Shown: positions 19,481 to 28,507, numbered from the stretch's first letter. The stretch is DNA of 64,000 bases from Alphaproteobacteria bacterium (GCA_037200445.1 JBBCGH010000001.1:1364001-1428000); one strand, 5' to 3'. Notes: generated by a model from the letters alone, not told the origin. Numbers and translations are program-made.

Positions 19481-20452
19481 TTGCTCACCATCTATCGAGA
19501 CAGCGGCAAGGTGCAGAGCAGCCATGCGGGCGGACTTCCCGAAGATGTGATCTGGCTCGACCTCCTCAATGCCACCGAGCAGGAGAAGGCGTCCGTCGAA
19601 AGCCGCACCGGGCTGCGCGTTCCCTCGTTCGACGCGCTGAGCGAGATCGAATCCTCGAGCCGGCTGATCGTCGACCACGGCGTGATCTATCTTTCGACGC
19701 CGCTGGTCGCGCCCGGAGAGGCGGGGGACTATCAGCTCACACCGGCAGGATTCATTCTTTCGCAAAGCGTGCTTGTCACGGTGCGCTTCGCCGAACTGCC
19801 GAGCTTCAAGGCCGTCGCCGAAAATGTGAATGCGGACGAATCGATACGATCAGGCGCCGGGGTCTTCACCGCCCTGATGGAGGGCTTCGTCGACCGCGGC
19901 GCGGATATTCTGGAGCACTTGTCCAGCGAACTGAACGATATTTCCAAGCTGGTGTTCCGCGCCAAAACCAGACGACGCCGCAACATGGCGCGCTCGAACG
20001 AGCGGCTGCGTCATGCGCTCGCGAGCGTCGGCATCATTGGCGAGCGGCTGTCGGTCACGCGCGATGTGTTTCTGGGCCTCGATCGTATCGTGCCTTTCGT
20101 GCTCAGTCTGAAGCATGAATGGATCATGACGGAATTTGGCCACCGCCTCGAAGCGGTCAGCAAGGATGTGGCCTCGCTCAACGCCTTCGAGGAGCACCTC
20201 GCCACGAAGGTCCAGTTCTTGCTCGATGCGGTGCTTGGCTTCATCAACATCGCGCAGAATGACCTGTTCAAGATTCTCACCATCGTCTCCGTGGTGGGAA
20301 TTCCACCGACGGTGGTGGCCGGAATCTACGGCATGAACTTCAAGTTCATGCCCGAGCTGAACTGGGCGTGGGGCTATCCGTTCGGGCTCGCAATGATCGT
20401 GCTGAGTGCGGTGTTGCCGCTGCTCTGGTTCAAGTGGCGCGGCTGGTTTTAG
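19481..20452 (+). CDS. corA: CorA-family magnesium/divalent cation transporter
   Basis: A 323-residue CorA homologue with a large cytoplasmic N-terminal domain and two C-terminal transmembrane helices. The signature YGMNF appears near residue 286 at the end of TM1, with the MPEL loop before TM2 (residues about 296-318). I chose the TTG start at 19481 (LLTIYRDSGK) because the family begins near this point, GGGGGCGG precedes it, and the upstream frame runs through the terminator hairpin. Probably transports Mg2+ or Co2+. Monocistronic. Confidence 0.87.
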   Translation: MLTIYRDSGKVQSSHAGGLPEDVIWLDLLNATEQEKASVESRTGLRVPSFDALSEIESSSRLIVDHGVIYLSTPLVAPGEAGDYQLTPAGFILSQSVLVTVRFAELPSFKAVAENVNADESIRSGAGVFTALMEGFVDRGADILEHLSSELNDISKLVFRAKTRRRRNMARSNERLRHALASVGIIGERLSVTRDVFLGLDRIVPFVLSLKHEWIMTEFGHRLEAVSKDVASLNAFEEHLATKVQFLLDAVLGFINIAQNDLFKILTIVSVVGIPPTVVAGIYGMNFKFMPELNWAWGYPFGLAMIVLSAVLPLLWFKWRGWF

Positions 20453-20500
20453 AGCATGATCCCGAAAAGTGGGCACCGGTTTTCGGACGAGATCATGCTC
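20453..20500. repeat. Palindromic intergenic repeat, family A copy 3
   Basis: AGCATGATCCCGAAAAGTGG...CCGGTTTTCGG...GATCATGCT is an almost perfect inverted repeat that fills the whole 51-bp gap between the convergent corA and hydrolase genes, starting at the base after the corA stop. It may act as a bidirectional transcription stop. Confidence 0.85.
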
Positions 20501-20503
20501 AAA

Positions 20504-21178
20504 TTATAACTCCGCGGCCCACGCGGCGAATGCGTCCAGCGTTTCCGCGAGAACCTCCGCATCCTTGCGGCCGGTACGGGCCGGCACGTGGAAGGAGTGA
20601 TCGGCATCTTCGAACAGTTTGAGCGTCGCGCGATGTCCAAGCGAATGCACGACCGGCTCCAGCTCACCGAACTCAGCCAGTGCATCGCGCGTGCCCTGCA
20701 GGAACAGCATCGGAATGCTTACCCCGGAGAGATGCGCGGCGCGCTCGCGCGAGGGCTTCCCTGCGGGATGCAGCGGGAATCCAAAGAATGCGAGCCCGGC
20801 GACACCGTCGAGCGGCGCGGCCGCTTGCGCCTGCGAGGTCATGCGCCCGCCGAACGACTTGCCGCCCGCGACGAGCGGCAAGTCCGGTAATCGCCGGCGC
20901 GCCTCGGCCACAGCGGCGCGCACCGCCGCATGTGCGATCTTGGGAGGATCGGGACGCTTGCTGCGGTTCTCCATGTAGGGGAATTGGTAGCGCAGCGTCG
21001 CGATGCCGCGCCCGGCGAGCCCCGCCGCAACCGCGGCCATGAACGGATGCGCCATGCCGGCGCCCGCCCCGTGTGCGAACACGTAGCAGGAGGACGCGCG
21101 CGGTGGCGCGAGCAACAGCGCGGAGACGCGCGTTGTGCCGACGTCGATACCGATCGTCTCTGCTTTTGGCTCGGGCAT
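20504..21178 (-). CDS. Small alpha/beta-hydrolase (Tex30/KANL3-like, dienelactone hydrolase fold)
   Basis: A 224-residue alpha/beta-hydrolase. The oxyanion segment VFAHGAGAGM, the nucleophile elbow GGKSFGGRM (Ser), an acidic residue in FLQGTRDAL and the late His in DADHSFHV make a full catalytic triad. Family members are uncharacterised hydrolases. I place the start at 21178 (MPEPKAETIG) because residues upstream in the same frame are not family-like. It is divergent from the Bug gene at 21228 and convergent with corA. Confidence 0.88.
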   Translation of the reverse strand: MPEPKAETIGIDVGTTRVSALLLAPPRASSCYVFAHGAGAGMAHPFMAAVAAGLAGRGIATLRYQFPYMENRSKRPDPPKIAHAAVRAAVAEARRRLPDLPLVAGGKSFGGRMTSQAQAAAPLDGVAGLAFFGFPLHPAGKPSRERAAHLSGVSIPMLFLQGTRDALAEFGELEPVVHSLGHRATLKLFEDADHSFHVPARTGRKDAEVLAETLDAFAAWAAEL

Positions 21179-21227
21179 TTTCGGTTTCCAGTCTATCTGA
21201 TTGAATGACGGGGACGGGGAGCAATCA

Positions 21228-22187
21228 ATGGACCGCCGCAGCTTTGTCGCCTCAAGTCTGGCGCTCGCCGCCTGCACACGCGCCGTCGCGCAGTCCGGCC
21301 CGCTCACGAAAATCGTCTTCCCGTTTGCGGCCGGCGGCAGCGGCGATCTCATCTGCCGTGTGCTCGCCGAGCAACTCGCTCCGCTGCTCGGACGCCATGT
21401 CATCGTGGAGAACCGCACCGGCGGCGATGGTCTGATCGCGATCAAGTCGGTGATGAGTGCGGCGCCGGACGGGACGACCATCCTGGTGACCACCGGACCG
21501 ACCATGTACCTGCTGCCGATGGTCGAAGCGAAACCGAGCTTCGATCAGGCGAGGGACTTCACGCCGGTCTCTCTGCTCGGCCGATTCGAGTTTGCGGTCG
21601 TCACCGGACCTGCGACGAATGCCGCGGATTTCTCCCAACTCGTCGCGTGGCTCAAGGCCAACACCGCGAAAGCTGCCTACGGCATCCCGAGCAACGGCAC
21701 TATTCCGCATTTTGCAGGCACGCGGATCGAGGCGGCGCTCAACCTGCCGATGACACGCGTGCCCTACCGCGGCGGCGCGGCGGTGGTGAAGGATGTGATC
21801 GGCGGGCACCTGCCGTTCGCCGTCATCACGCTTTCGGATGCGCTTGCCTCGCATCAGGCCGGCTCGGCGCGCATTCTCGCGGTGAGCAGCGCGACGCGCT
21901 CGCCGTACCTGCCTGACGTACCAACGCTGAAAGAAAGCGGCATCGATCTGGTCGCCGACTCCTGGTACGGCATGTGGCTGCCGGCTGGTGCGTCGCCCGA
22001 CTTTGTCCGGCAATTGAGTGCGGCGGTCGTGACCGTGCTGTCGAAGCCCGACGTGAAGGAGAAGCTGCTCGCGGTCGGCCTTATCCCGGCCGGCACCACG
22101 CCGGAAGGACTGACGCAGGAGCTTGCCGCCAACACCGCCTTCTGGCGGCCGATCGTGCAGGCGACGGGATACAGGATCTCGAATTGA
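21228..22187 (+). CDS. Bug/TctC-family periplasmic solute-binding protein
   Basis: A 319-residue extracytoplasmic receptor of the tripartite tricarboxylate transporter class. The N-terminus MDRRSFVASSLALAAC combines a twin-Arg-like RR with a possible lipobox (LAAC), so it may be a lipoprotein or be cleaved after AVA. Family motifs include VFPFAAGGSGDLICRVLAEQ, VENRTGGDGLIAI and LPDVPTLKESG. No tctA/tctB permease genes are adjacent, as is common for orphan Bug proteins. GGGGA supports the ATG at 21228 over that at 21201. Ligand unknown. Confidence 0.9.
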   Translation: MDRRSFVASSLALAACTRAVAQSGPLTKIVFPFAAGGSGDLICRVLAEQLAPLLGRHVIVENRTGGDGLIAIKSVMSAAPDGTTILVTTGPTMYLLPMVEAKPSFDQARDFTPVSLLGRFEFAVVTGPATNAADFSQLVAWLKANTAKAAYGIPSNGTIPHFAGTRIEAALNLPMTRVPYRGGAAVVKDVIGGHLPFAVITLSDALASHQAGSARILAVSSATRSPYLPDVPTLKESGIDLVADSWYGMWLPAGASPDFVRQLSAAVVTVLSKPDVKEKLLAVGLIPAGTTPEGLTQELAANTAFWRPIVQATGYRISN

Positions 22188-22197
22188 CGCCGAAGGC

Positions 22198-22309
22198 GTC
22201 ATCCCGGAAGCCGCGAAGCGGCTATCCGGGATCCATAACCACGACCGGCGCGATATCGTGAGGACGGTGATTATGGATCCCGGCTCTCGCTGCGCTCGGC
22301 CGGGATGAC
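22198..22309. repeat. Palindromic intergenic repeat, family B copy 2
   Basis: Outer arms GTCATCCCGG/CCGGGATGAC and inner arms ATCCGGGATCCATAA/TTATGGATCCCGG form a long hairpin with the central GCGCGATATCG also present in copy 3. It fills the convergent gap between the Bug gene and the sulfatase. Confidence 0.85.
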
Positions 22310-22317
22310 GTGCGGAG

Positions 22318-23943
22318 TCAGGAAATCCCAATTCGCTTCCGGATCGCCGCCAGCTCCGCCTCATCCCAGATGCCGATCAGGATGCCGCCCTTCACCTGCA
22401 GCTGGTTGTCCGCATAGGCCGCGATCTTCTCATTGCTGGTCGTGATGTGGCCCTTGGGATGGAGCGCCCAGTCGAACAGCGCCGCCTGCAGGCGCGCGAT
22501 CACCTCCACGCAGGCGGGATCGGCGCCGCGATCGTCGAACTCGTGTGGGTCGGTTTCAAGATCATAGAGCATCGGCCGGAAGCCGGAGGCGTGAATGTAC
22601 TTCCAGCGTCCGTCGAACACCATGAACAATCGGCAGCGCTCGATCGGCTGGTTGAGCATCAGCCGCACGTCCTGCATGGCGTAGTCGTATTCGGAGAACA
22701 CGTATTTGCGCCAATCGGCGGGCCTCCTGCCATGGAGCAGCGGCATCAGCGAGCGCCCTTCGAGGATATGATCCGGTGCCTTGCCGCCGAAAAACTCGAT
22801 GAAGGTCGGCGCGAGATCGATCGCCTCGACCAGCGCACCATTCACTGTGCCGCGTGTTGCGTCGGCCTCCCGCGACGGATCGACCACGATCAGCGGGATT
22901 TTCGCGGACTGCTCGTGGAACAGGTCCTTCTCGCCCATCCAGTGGTCGCCCAGATAATCGCCGTGATCGGAGGTGAACACGATCATCGTGGTGTCGAGCA
23001 GCCCGCGCTGCTCGAGGAAGCGCATCAGCACGCCCATCTGCTCGTCGATCTGCCGGATCAGCCCCATGTAGGCGGGGATCACCTTCTCGCGCGCCTCGTT
23101 CCGCGCCATGTTGCGCGAGTAGCGCATGTCCATGTAGGCGGCGAATACCGGATGCGCTTCCTGGCGCTCCTTCTGGGAGCGCACCGCAGGGAGAATGTCG
23201 GCGGCCGTATACATGCCGGCGTAGGGCTCGGGCGCGATATAGGGCCAGTGCGGCTTGATGTAAGAGAGGTGCAGGCACCACGGCCGGCCGTCGCCTTCCG
23301 CCTCCGCGATGAAATCCATGGCGCGGCGCGTCATGTAGGGCGTCTCGGAATGCTCCTCCGGCACGCGCGCGGGCTTGTCGGCATGCGCCAGCAGCCAGCC
23401 GTTCTGCAGCGTGCCGTCCGCGGCCGCGCCGGAATTCGCCCACTGCTCCCAGGGGTTTCGCGCGTCGAAGCCATGCTCACGCAAGTAGTTGTCGTAACGC
23501 GGGCGCGGGCGCGAGTCCGGGTGCAGTCCGTCGTCGCGCTCATAAGGCTCGAAGCCGCATTCGGAGACGTGCATGCCGACGATCGAGTCCGGCGGGATGC
23601 CAAGCATCTTCAGCCCTTCGAGATCCGGCGCCATGTGGGTCTTGCCGACCAGCACGTTGCGCACGCCGATCTTCTTTAAATGATCGCCGAGCGTCGGCTC
23701 GCCCACGCGCAACGGCCAGCCGTTCCAGTGCGAGCCGTGCGAGCGCATGTATCGCCCGGTGTAGAAGCACATGCGCGAGGGGCCGCAGATCGGCGACTGC
23801 ACATAGGCGTTGGAGAAGCGCACGCCGCGCGCCGCGAGCGCGTCGATGTTCGGCGTCTTCAGGGTGGGGTGTCCGGCGCAGCCCAGATAGTCGTAGCGAA
23901 GCTGGTCGCACATGATGAAGAGGATGTTCCTGGCGCCGGGCAT
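22318..23943 (-). CDS. Sulfatase-family hydrolase (arylsulfatase / phosphonate monoester hydrolase-like)
   Basis: A 541-residue alkaline-phosphatase-superfamily enzyme. The metal-binding start NILFIMCDQLRYDYLG, the formylglycine motif with Cys53 (CGPSRMCFYTGR) and the later FTSDHGDYLGDHWMGEK are clear. Cys53 would be converted to formylglycine, so a sulfatase-modifying enzyme is required elsewhere in the genome. No signal peptide, hence cytoplasmic. Substrate could be a choline-, aryl- or alkyl-sulfate, or a phosphonate ester. Its ATG follows the antiporter stop with no spacing (TAGATG), so translation is probably coupled. Confidence 0.9.
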   Translation of the reverse strand: MPGARNILFIMCDQLRYDYLGCAGHPTLKTPNIDALAARGVRFSNAYVQSPICGPSRMCFYTGRYMRSHGSHWNGWPLRVGEPTLGDHLKKIGVRNVLVGKTHMAPDLEGLKMLGIPPDSIVGMHVSECGFEPYERDDGLHPDSRPRPRYDNYLREHGFDARNPWEQWANSGAAADGTLQNGWLLAHADKPARVPEEHSETPYMTRRAMDFIAEAEGDGRPWCLHLSYIKPHWPYIAPEPYAGMYTAADILPAVRSQKERQEAHPVFAAYMDMRYSRNMARNEAREKVIPAYMGLIRQIDEQMGVLMRFLEQRGLLDTTMIVFTSDHGDYLGDHWMGEKDLFHEQSAKIPLIVVDPSREADATRGTVNGALVEAIDLAPTFIEFFGGKAPDHILEGRSLMPLLHGRRPADWRKYVFSEYDYAMQDVRLMLNQPIERCRLFMVFDGRWKYIHASGFRPMLYDLETDPHEFDDRGADPACVEVIARLQAALFDWALHPKGHITTSNEKIAAYADNQLQVKGGILIGIWDEAELAAIRKRIGIS

Positions 23944-25797
23944 CTATCCGTCCCCTTCCTCCGGGCCCGTGCTGGCAATCAGCTCGCCTGCTTCCTGATT
24001 GAGTGCACGTGGCCCCCGTTGCGGCTCGCTGAAGGGCGTCATGGTCGGACGCTGACGCAAGAGGTCGATGCCGGCGTAGATCCCTTCCGCCAGCTGGATC
24101 GCGACGCGGTCGCGGTCGCGGTTGCGGATGAAGTCTTCGACGATCGCGGCGCGGTCGGGATCGACGCCCATCGCTTCGAGCGTCTTGCGGCCGAACACCA
24201 GCGCGGACTCGAACGTTTCGCGCAGCTCGAAGTCCACGTTCTTGGTGAGGAGCTGCAGCGTATGGCCGCGGTCGTAGGAACGCGCGAAAATCTTGGTGCC
24301 GGCGAACTCCGCCTGCACCAGGTCGACGATGTGGTTGGTTTTCTCCTCGTTGTCGATGCAGATCGCGATCAGCCGGGCCTTCTCGAGACCGGCGGCGCGC
24401 AGCACATCGAGCCGCGTGCCGTCCCCGTAATAGACCTTGAAGCCGAATCGAGCGGCCACCTGGATCATGGTCGGATCGGAATCGATCGCGATCACGTCGA
24501 TCTCTTCGGCGAGAAGATACTGCGATACGATCTGCCCGAAGCGGCCGAAGCCGATCACCAGCACCGAGCCCTGTGCGTCGCCGAAATCGTCGGCCTCGCG
24601 CTCAGCCCCGCGCGCAAAACGCCGTACCACGTAATCCGAAAGCACCGCAAAGGGAGGCCCCATCAGCAACGTGACCGCACCGATCGCGGAGAGGAGACTG
24701 CCCTGGTCGGCGCTGAGAATTCCCAGCGCCTTGCCGAGCGGAAACAGCACGAAGGCGAACTCGCCGGCGCCGGTGAGAACGGAGCCAGCCAACAGGGCTT
24801 CGCCGCGCTTGGCGCAGGTCGCGCGGAACATGATCCAGACGATCCCGGCCTTGAGCAGCGTAATGAGAACCGCCGCCGCGATGACCAGGGCGAGGTTCGC
24901 CCAGACGACCGCCATATCGATGGTCATGCCGATGCCCATGAAGAACAGCGCCAGCAAGAGGCCGCGGAACGGCTCGATGTCGGCCTCGAGCTCATGGCGA
25001 TAGTTCGATTCGGCGAGCAGCACGCCGGCGAGAAACGCGCCGAGCGCCATCGACATGCCGACGGTCTGCATCAGCAGCGCCGCGCCGAGCACGACGATCA
25101 GCGCGGCCGCGGTCATCACCTCGCGCGCGCCGGTCCAGGCGAGCAGGCGGAAGAACGGGTTGAGCAGGTAGCGCCCCGCGATCACCACCGCCGCAATGGC
25201 GCCGCCGATCAGTGCGGCGCTGTTGGCGGTATCGGCGAGGCTCACCTGTTGCGCGGCCCCGCCGTTCATCGAGAGCAGCGGCACGAGCGCGAGCAGCGGG
25301 ACGACCGCCATGTCCTGAAACAACAGGATCGCGAAGGCGCGCTGGCCGTAGGGGTGCTGCAGGTGGCCGCGCTCTTCCAGGATGCGCAGCGCGATCGAGG
25401 TGGCCGAGAGCGCCAGCGCGAGCCCCGCGACCAGCGCGGCGCGCCATTGAAACAGCCCGGTCGCAACCGCGAGCCCGGCGATCGCCGCGGCGGTGATCAC
25501 GAGCTGGGCTACGCCCAGTCCGAAGATGTCGCGCCGCATCGCGAGCAGCCGCGAGAGCTCCAGCTCGAGCCCGATCAGGAACAACAGCATCACGATGCCG
25601 AGCTCCGCCACCGGCAGCACGCTTTCGGGTGTGCTGAACAGCCGCAGCCCGTACGGTCCGATCAACACACCCGCGACCAGATAGGCAACGATCGCCGACA
25701 GGCGTGCAAAACGCGCGATTGGCACGCTGATCACGGCTGCGGCGAGCAGGATGAGGGGCGGGGCGAGGAGGCTGAATTCCGCCGAATGGGAGTTCAT
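23944..25797 (-). CDS. CPA2-family Kef-type K+/H+ antiporter with RCK domain
   Basis: A 617-residue membrane protein with about 12 transmembrane segments (residues 5-400), containing the Kef/CPA2 motifs LIGLELELSRLLAMRRDIFG and LALSATSIALRILEERG. A TrkA-N/RCK nucleotide-binding domain begins near residue 415 (VLVIGFGRFGQIVSQYLLAE) and includes the Asp of AIDSDP. This resembles glutathione-gated KefB/KefC. The start at 25797 (MNSHSAEFSL) is chosen over 25992 since the extension is non-hydrophobic and unlike the family. It is the first gene of a two-gene unit with the sulfatase. Confidence 0.92.
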   Translation of the reverse strand: MNSHSAEFSLLAPPLILLAAAVISVPIARFARLSAIVAYLVAGVLIGPYGLRLFSTPESVLPVAELGIVMLLFLIGLELELSRLLAMRRDIFGLGVAQLVITAAAIAGLAVATGLFQWRAALVAGLALALSATSIALRILEERGHLQHPYGQRAFAILLFQDMAVVPLLALVPLLSMNGGAAQQVSLADTANSAALIGGAIAAVVIAGRYLLNPFFRLLAWTGAREVMTAAALIVVLGAALLMQTVGMSMALGAFLAGVLLAESNYRHELEADIEPFRGLLLALFFMGIGMTIDMAVVWANLALVIAAAVLITLLKAGIVWIMFRATCAKRGEALLAGSVLTGAGEFAFVLFPLGKALGILSADQGSLLSAIGAVTLLMGPPFAVLSDYVVRRFARGAEREADDFGDAQGSVLVIGFGRFGQIVSQYLLAEEIDVIAIDSDPTMIQVAARFGFKVYYGDGTRLDVLRAAGLEKARLIAICIDNEEKTNHIVDLVQAEFAGTKIFARSYDRGHTLQLLTKNVDFELRETFESALVFGRKTLEAMGVDPDRAAIVEDFIRNRDRDRVAIQLAEGIYAGIDLLRQRPTMTPFSEPQRGPRALNQEAGELIASTGPEEGDG

Positions 25798-25957
25798 CGG
25801 CTGTCCATCAAAATGCGGCGCATGGCCCTGACTACACGATTGACCCGGCAGCGCCCAATATAGGGAGCGCCCGCCGGGTCCGTTCAGGTTGCGCTCGCCT
25901 CGGCGCTGCCGGTTCACTACCATGCGGAGGGCACCCGAATCCGATTCCGGATGGCAC

Positions 25958-26488
25958 ATGTATCTGCGCGGACTGATTATCTGCCTGGTCACGGCCTTGA
26001 GCGTGCCGGCCTACGCGCAAACCGGCTACGACCGCCCGGGCGGAGACTTCTTGAGCTTCCCGCTCCGTTCGGGTGATCCGGCGGCCTGCGCGGCGCGTTG
26101 CGAACGGGAAGGGCGCTGCCGCGCCTGGAGTTTCTCCTATCCGGGGACCGTGGCAACAAGCGCGATGTGCTGGCTGAAGTCGCAGGTGACGCCGCGGGTC
26201 GCGAACGATTGTTGTGTGTCCGGCGTGCGGGGCGCGGCCGTGCTCGACAAAAAGAGCGACACGGTCGAGTTCTCGATGGACCGTACCGGTGGAGACTACA
26301 AGAACCTCGAGGTGGCGACCGATCCGGCCGGGGCGACCTGCGAGGCCGCCTGCAAGGCGGAAGACCGTTGCCGCGCCTGGACCTACGTGCGACCCGGCTA
26401 CCTTGGCGCCTCGGCGCGCTGTTTCCTCAAGGAGCGGATCACCCGTCCGCGCCACAAGCCATGCTGCGTGTCGGGCGTGATACGATAG
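25958..26488 (+). CDS. Secreted protein with two PAN/Apple-like domains
   Basis: A 176-residue exported protein. A signal peptide (MYLRGLIICLVTALSVPAYA) is followed by two tandem copies of a Cys-rich PAN module of about 75 residues. Both copies share CxxxCxxxxxCRAW near the start and a CxLK...CCVSGV ending, so eight or more cysteines probably form disulfides in the periplasm. PAN modules bind proteins or carbohydrates; no enzyme domain is present. The ATG at 25958 gives the best signal peptide; in-frame ATGs exist at 25889 and 25922. It stands alone, divergent from the Kef gene. Confidence 0.82.
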   Translation: MYLRGLIICLVTALSVPAYAQTGYDRPGGDFLSFPLRSGDPAACAARCEREGRCRAWSFSYPGTVATSAMCWLKSQVTPRVANDCCVSGVRGAAVLDKKSDTVEFSMDRTGGDYKNLEVATDPAGATCEAACKAEDRCRAWTYVRPGYLGASARCFLKERITRPRHKPCCVSGVIR

Positions 26489-26491
26489 GCG

Positions 26492-26805
26492 TCAGATGCC
26501 GGTGAAGAGCATGTCGAGCGCGGCGACAATTTCGTACCGGCTGCTCTCAACCGATCCAACAGGCGCCCGAGCACGCCTTTTTCAACTGCGGCGAGCCGCT
26601 CAGAAAGTATGACGTAGCGTACGCCGCTAATTTCGACCGTCGGATGGATGCGAGAGCGCTCGAAGGCGCTGCTGGCCCTGATCAAGGGTGCTGCAATCAT
26701 GCTGCTAAACGACGACGCACTGTCGCTCTGAAGAATGACAAGAAACGGATAGTCCTTGCGGCTTCGATTGCTCGGGTTCTCAACTATGTCGAACTGCCGC
26801 GGCAA
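26492..26805 (-). pseudogene. ccdB: ccdB toxin remnant, frameshifted near its 3' end
   Basis: From a TTG at 26805 the frame reads PRQFDIVENPSNRSRKDYPF, then LVILQSD, IAAPLIRA and ISGVRYVILSERLAAVEKG, matching the CcdB gyrase-toxin family along most of its length. The expected C-terminus (RYEIVAALDMLFTGI followed by TGA at 26492) is present but in another reading frame, so a frameshift lies about 20 codons from the end, near 26545-26560. The intact frame reads through to 26398, across the end of the PAN gene. The family's last residues are needed for gyrase poisoning, so the toxin should be inactive. Confidence 0.75.
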
Positions 26806-27031
26806 TCAGAACATCCGAGGCCATCGGACCAAAGGCCGTGCTTCTCAACATACTCATTGGAAGCGTCTACGGCTTCTTTGTTCTCTTGATACCATTGCTC
26901 TGCGGCACGACTACGTTCCGCGTCTGTGAGTGGAGGTAACTCGCGGCTGAGCGCCCGGATAAATCAAGCCCCGCTGCACGCGCCCGCGCAAGCGTTTCGG
27001 CATCCAGTTCGATGGTCACGCGCTCGTTCAT
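26784..27031 (-). pseudogene. ccdA: ccdA antitoxin remnant, frameshifted
   Basis: The frame starts MNERVTIELDAETLARARAA and then GLDLS, a CcdA ribbon-helix-helix N-terminus. A one-base deletion near 26955 shifts the rest: the second frame continues ALSRELPPLTDAERSRAAEQ and WYQENKEAVDASNEYVEKHG, the toxin-binding half of CcdA, ending at TAG 26784. In the original frame translation stops early. The 3' end overlaps the ccdB start by about 22 bases, the normal ccdAB arrangement. Both genes are broken, so the module is a relic. Confidence 0.75.
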
Positions 27032-27085
27032 CGCAAATCACCGATGGCTGGTGAACCATAGCACAATCGGCCACTCAACGGGCAC

Positions 27086-28507
27086 TCACCCCGTCCCGCC
27101 GACCGTGATCCGGTCCATGCGCAGCGTCGGCTGGCCGACGCCGACGGGTACGCCCTGTCCGTTCTTGCCGCACGTGCCGATGCCGGTGTCGAGCGCGAGA
27201 TCGTTGCCGACCATCGTGACGCGGTGCAGGTCGCTCGGCCCGTTCCCGATCAGCATCGCGCCCTTGATCGGTGCGCCGATCTTGCCGTTCTCCAGCTTGT
27301 ACGCCTCGGTGCACTGGAACACGTATTTGCCCGACGTGATGTCCACCTGTCCGCCGCCGAACGAAACCGCATAGATGCCGTTCTTCACCGACGCGATGAT
27401 CTCCTGCGGATCGTGCTGGCCGGCGAGCATGTAGGTGTTGGTCATGCGCGGCATCGGGACGTGGGCATAGCTCTCGCGCCGCCCGTTGCCGGTCGGCTTC
27501 ATGTTCATCAGCCGCGCATTCTGCCGGTCCTGCATGTAGCCGGTGAGAATGCCGTCCTCGATCAGCACCGTCCTGCTGGTGGGCGTGCCTTCGTCATCGA
27601 TCGTGAGCGAGCCGCGCCGCTCCGTGAGCGTCCCGTCGTCCACGACGGTCACGCCCTTGGCGGCAACCTGCTGGCCCATCAGGCCCGCAAACGCGGAAGT
27701 CTTCTTCCGATTGAAGTCGCCCTCGAGCCCGTGGCCAACCGCTTCGTGCAGCATCACGCCCGGCCAGCCCGATCCGAGCACCACGTCCATCTCGCCGGCG
27801 GGGGCCGGCACCGCCTCGAGGTTCGCCACGGCCTGGCGCACCGCGTCTTCGACGGCCCCCTTCCACAGACCGGCCTCGATGAAGCGCTGGTAGCCCTCGC
27901 GGCCGCCGTATCCGTGGCTCCCGGATTCCTGCCGGTCGCCTTCGCCCGCGACCACCGAGACGTTCACCCGCACCAGCGGACGCACGTCGCGATAGGTCTC
28001 GCCGTCGGCGCGGAGGATCTCGACGACCTGCCAGGTCGCGCCGAACGAGACCGAGACCTGGCGCACGCGCGGGTCATTCGCGCGCGCATAGGCGTCGATC
28101 TCTTCGAGCAGCCTGACCTTGGTCTCGAACGAGGGTGCCCCGAGCGGATTTTCGTCGCCGTAGAGCTTCACGTTGGTGCGCGCAGGCGCCTGCGAATAAC
28201 TGCCCGAATAGCCGCCTTGCACGGCGCGCACGGCCTCGACGGCGCGCGCGATCGCCTCCTCGGAGACGTCGGAGGCATGGGCATAGCCGACCGCCTCGCC
28301 CTTCACGGCGCGCAGCCCGAAGCCCTGTGCGGTATCGTAGGTCGCCTGCTTGAGGCGGCCATTGTCGAACACCAGCGCTTCGGCCTGGCGGTATTCCAGA
28401 AATAGCTCGCCATCGTCGGCACCCTCGAGGCCGCGCTTGAGCAGCGTCTCGGCGCGGCTCTGTTCGAGGCCAGTGCGGGCCATCAGGCTCAGGGTCGAAT
28501 CGGGCAT
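27086..28507 (-). CDS. tldD: TldD metalloprotease subunit
   Basis: A 473-residue member of the TldD/PmbA (U62) family. The zinc motif HEAVGH lies at residues 254-259 (GVMLHEAVGHGLEGDF), with the conserved C-terminal GGGQVDITSGKYVFQ and TMVGNDLALDTGIGTCGKNG. TldD acts with TldE (PmbA), which is not in this window, to degrade unfolded or modified peptides and to mature some modified peptides. Full length, cytoplasmic. The ATG is followed directly by MPDSTLSLMA; the gene is divergent from the aldehyde dehydrogenase with an 89-bp gap. Confidence 0.94.
   Translation of the reverse strand: MPDSTLSLMARTGLEQSRAETLLKRGLEGADDGELFLEYRQAEALVFDNGRLKQATYDTAQGFGLRAVKGEAVGYAHASDVSEEAIARAVEAVRAVQGGYSGSYSQAPARTNVKLYGDENPLGAPSFETKVRLLEEIDAYARANDPRVRQVSVSFGATWQVVEILRADGETYRDVRPLVRVNVSVVAGEGDRQESGSHGYGGREGYQRFIEAGLWKGAVEDAVRQAVANLEAVPAPAGEMDVVLGSGWPGVMLHEAVGHGLEGDFNRKKTSAFAGLMGQQVAAKGVTVVDDGTLTERRGSLTIDDEGTPTSRTVLIEDGILTGYMQDRQNARLMNMKPTGNGRRESYAHVPMPRMTNTYMLAGQHDPQEIIASVKNGIYAVSFGGGQVDITSGKYVFQCTEAYKLENGKIGAPIKGAMLIGNGPSDLHRVTMVGNDLALDTGIGTCGKNGQGVPVGVGQPTLRMDRITVGGTG

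Noticed and set aside
23680-25863. 727-residue plus-strand open frame
   Set aside because: Antisense to the Kef antiporter and the sulfatase; low-complexity Arg/His/Glu composition.
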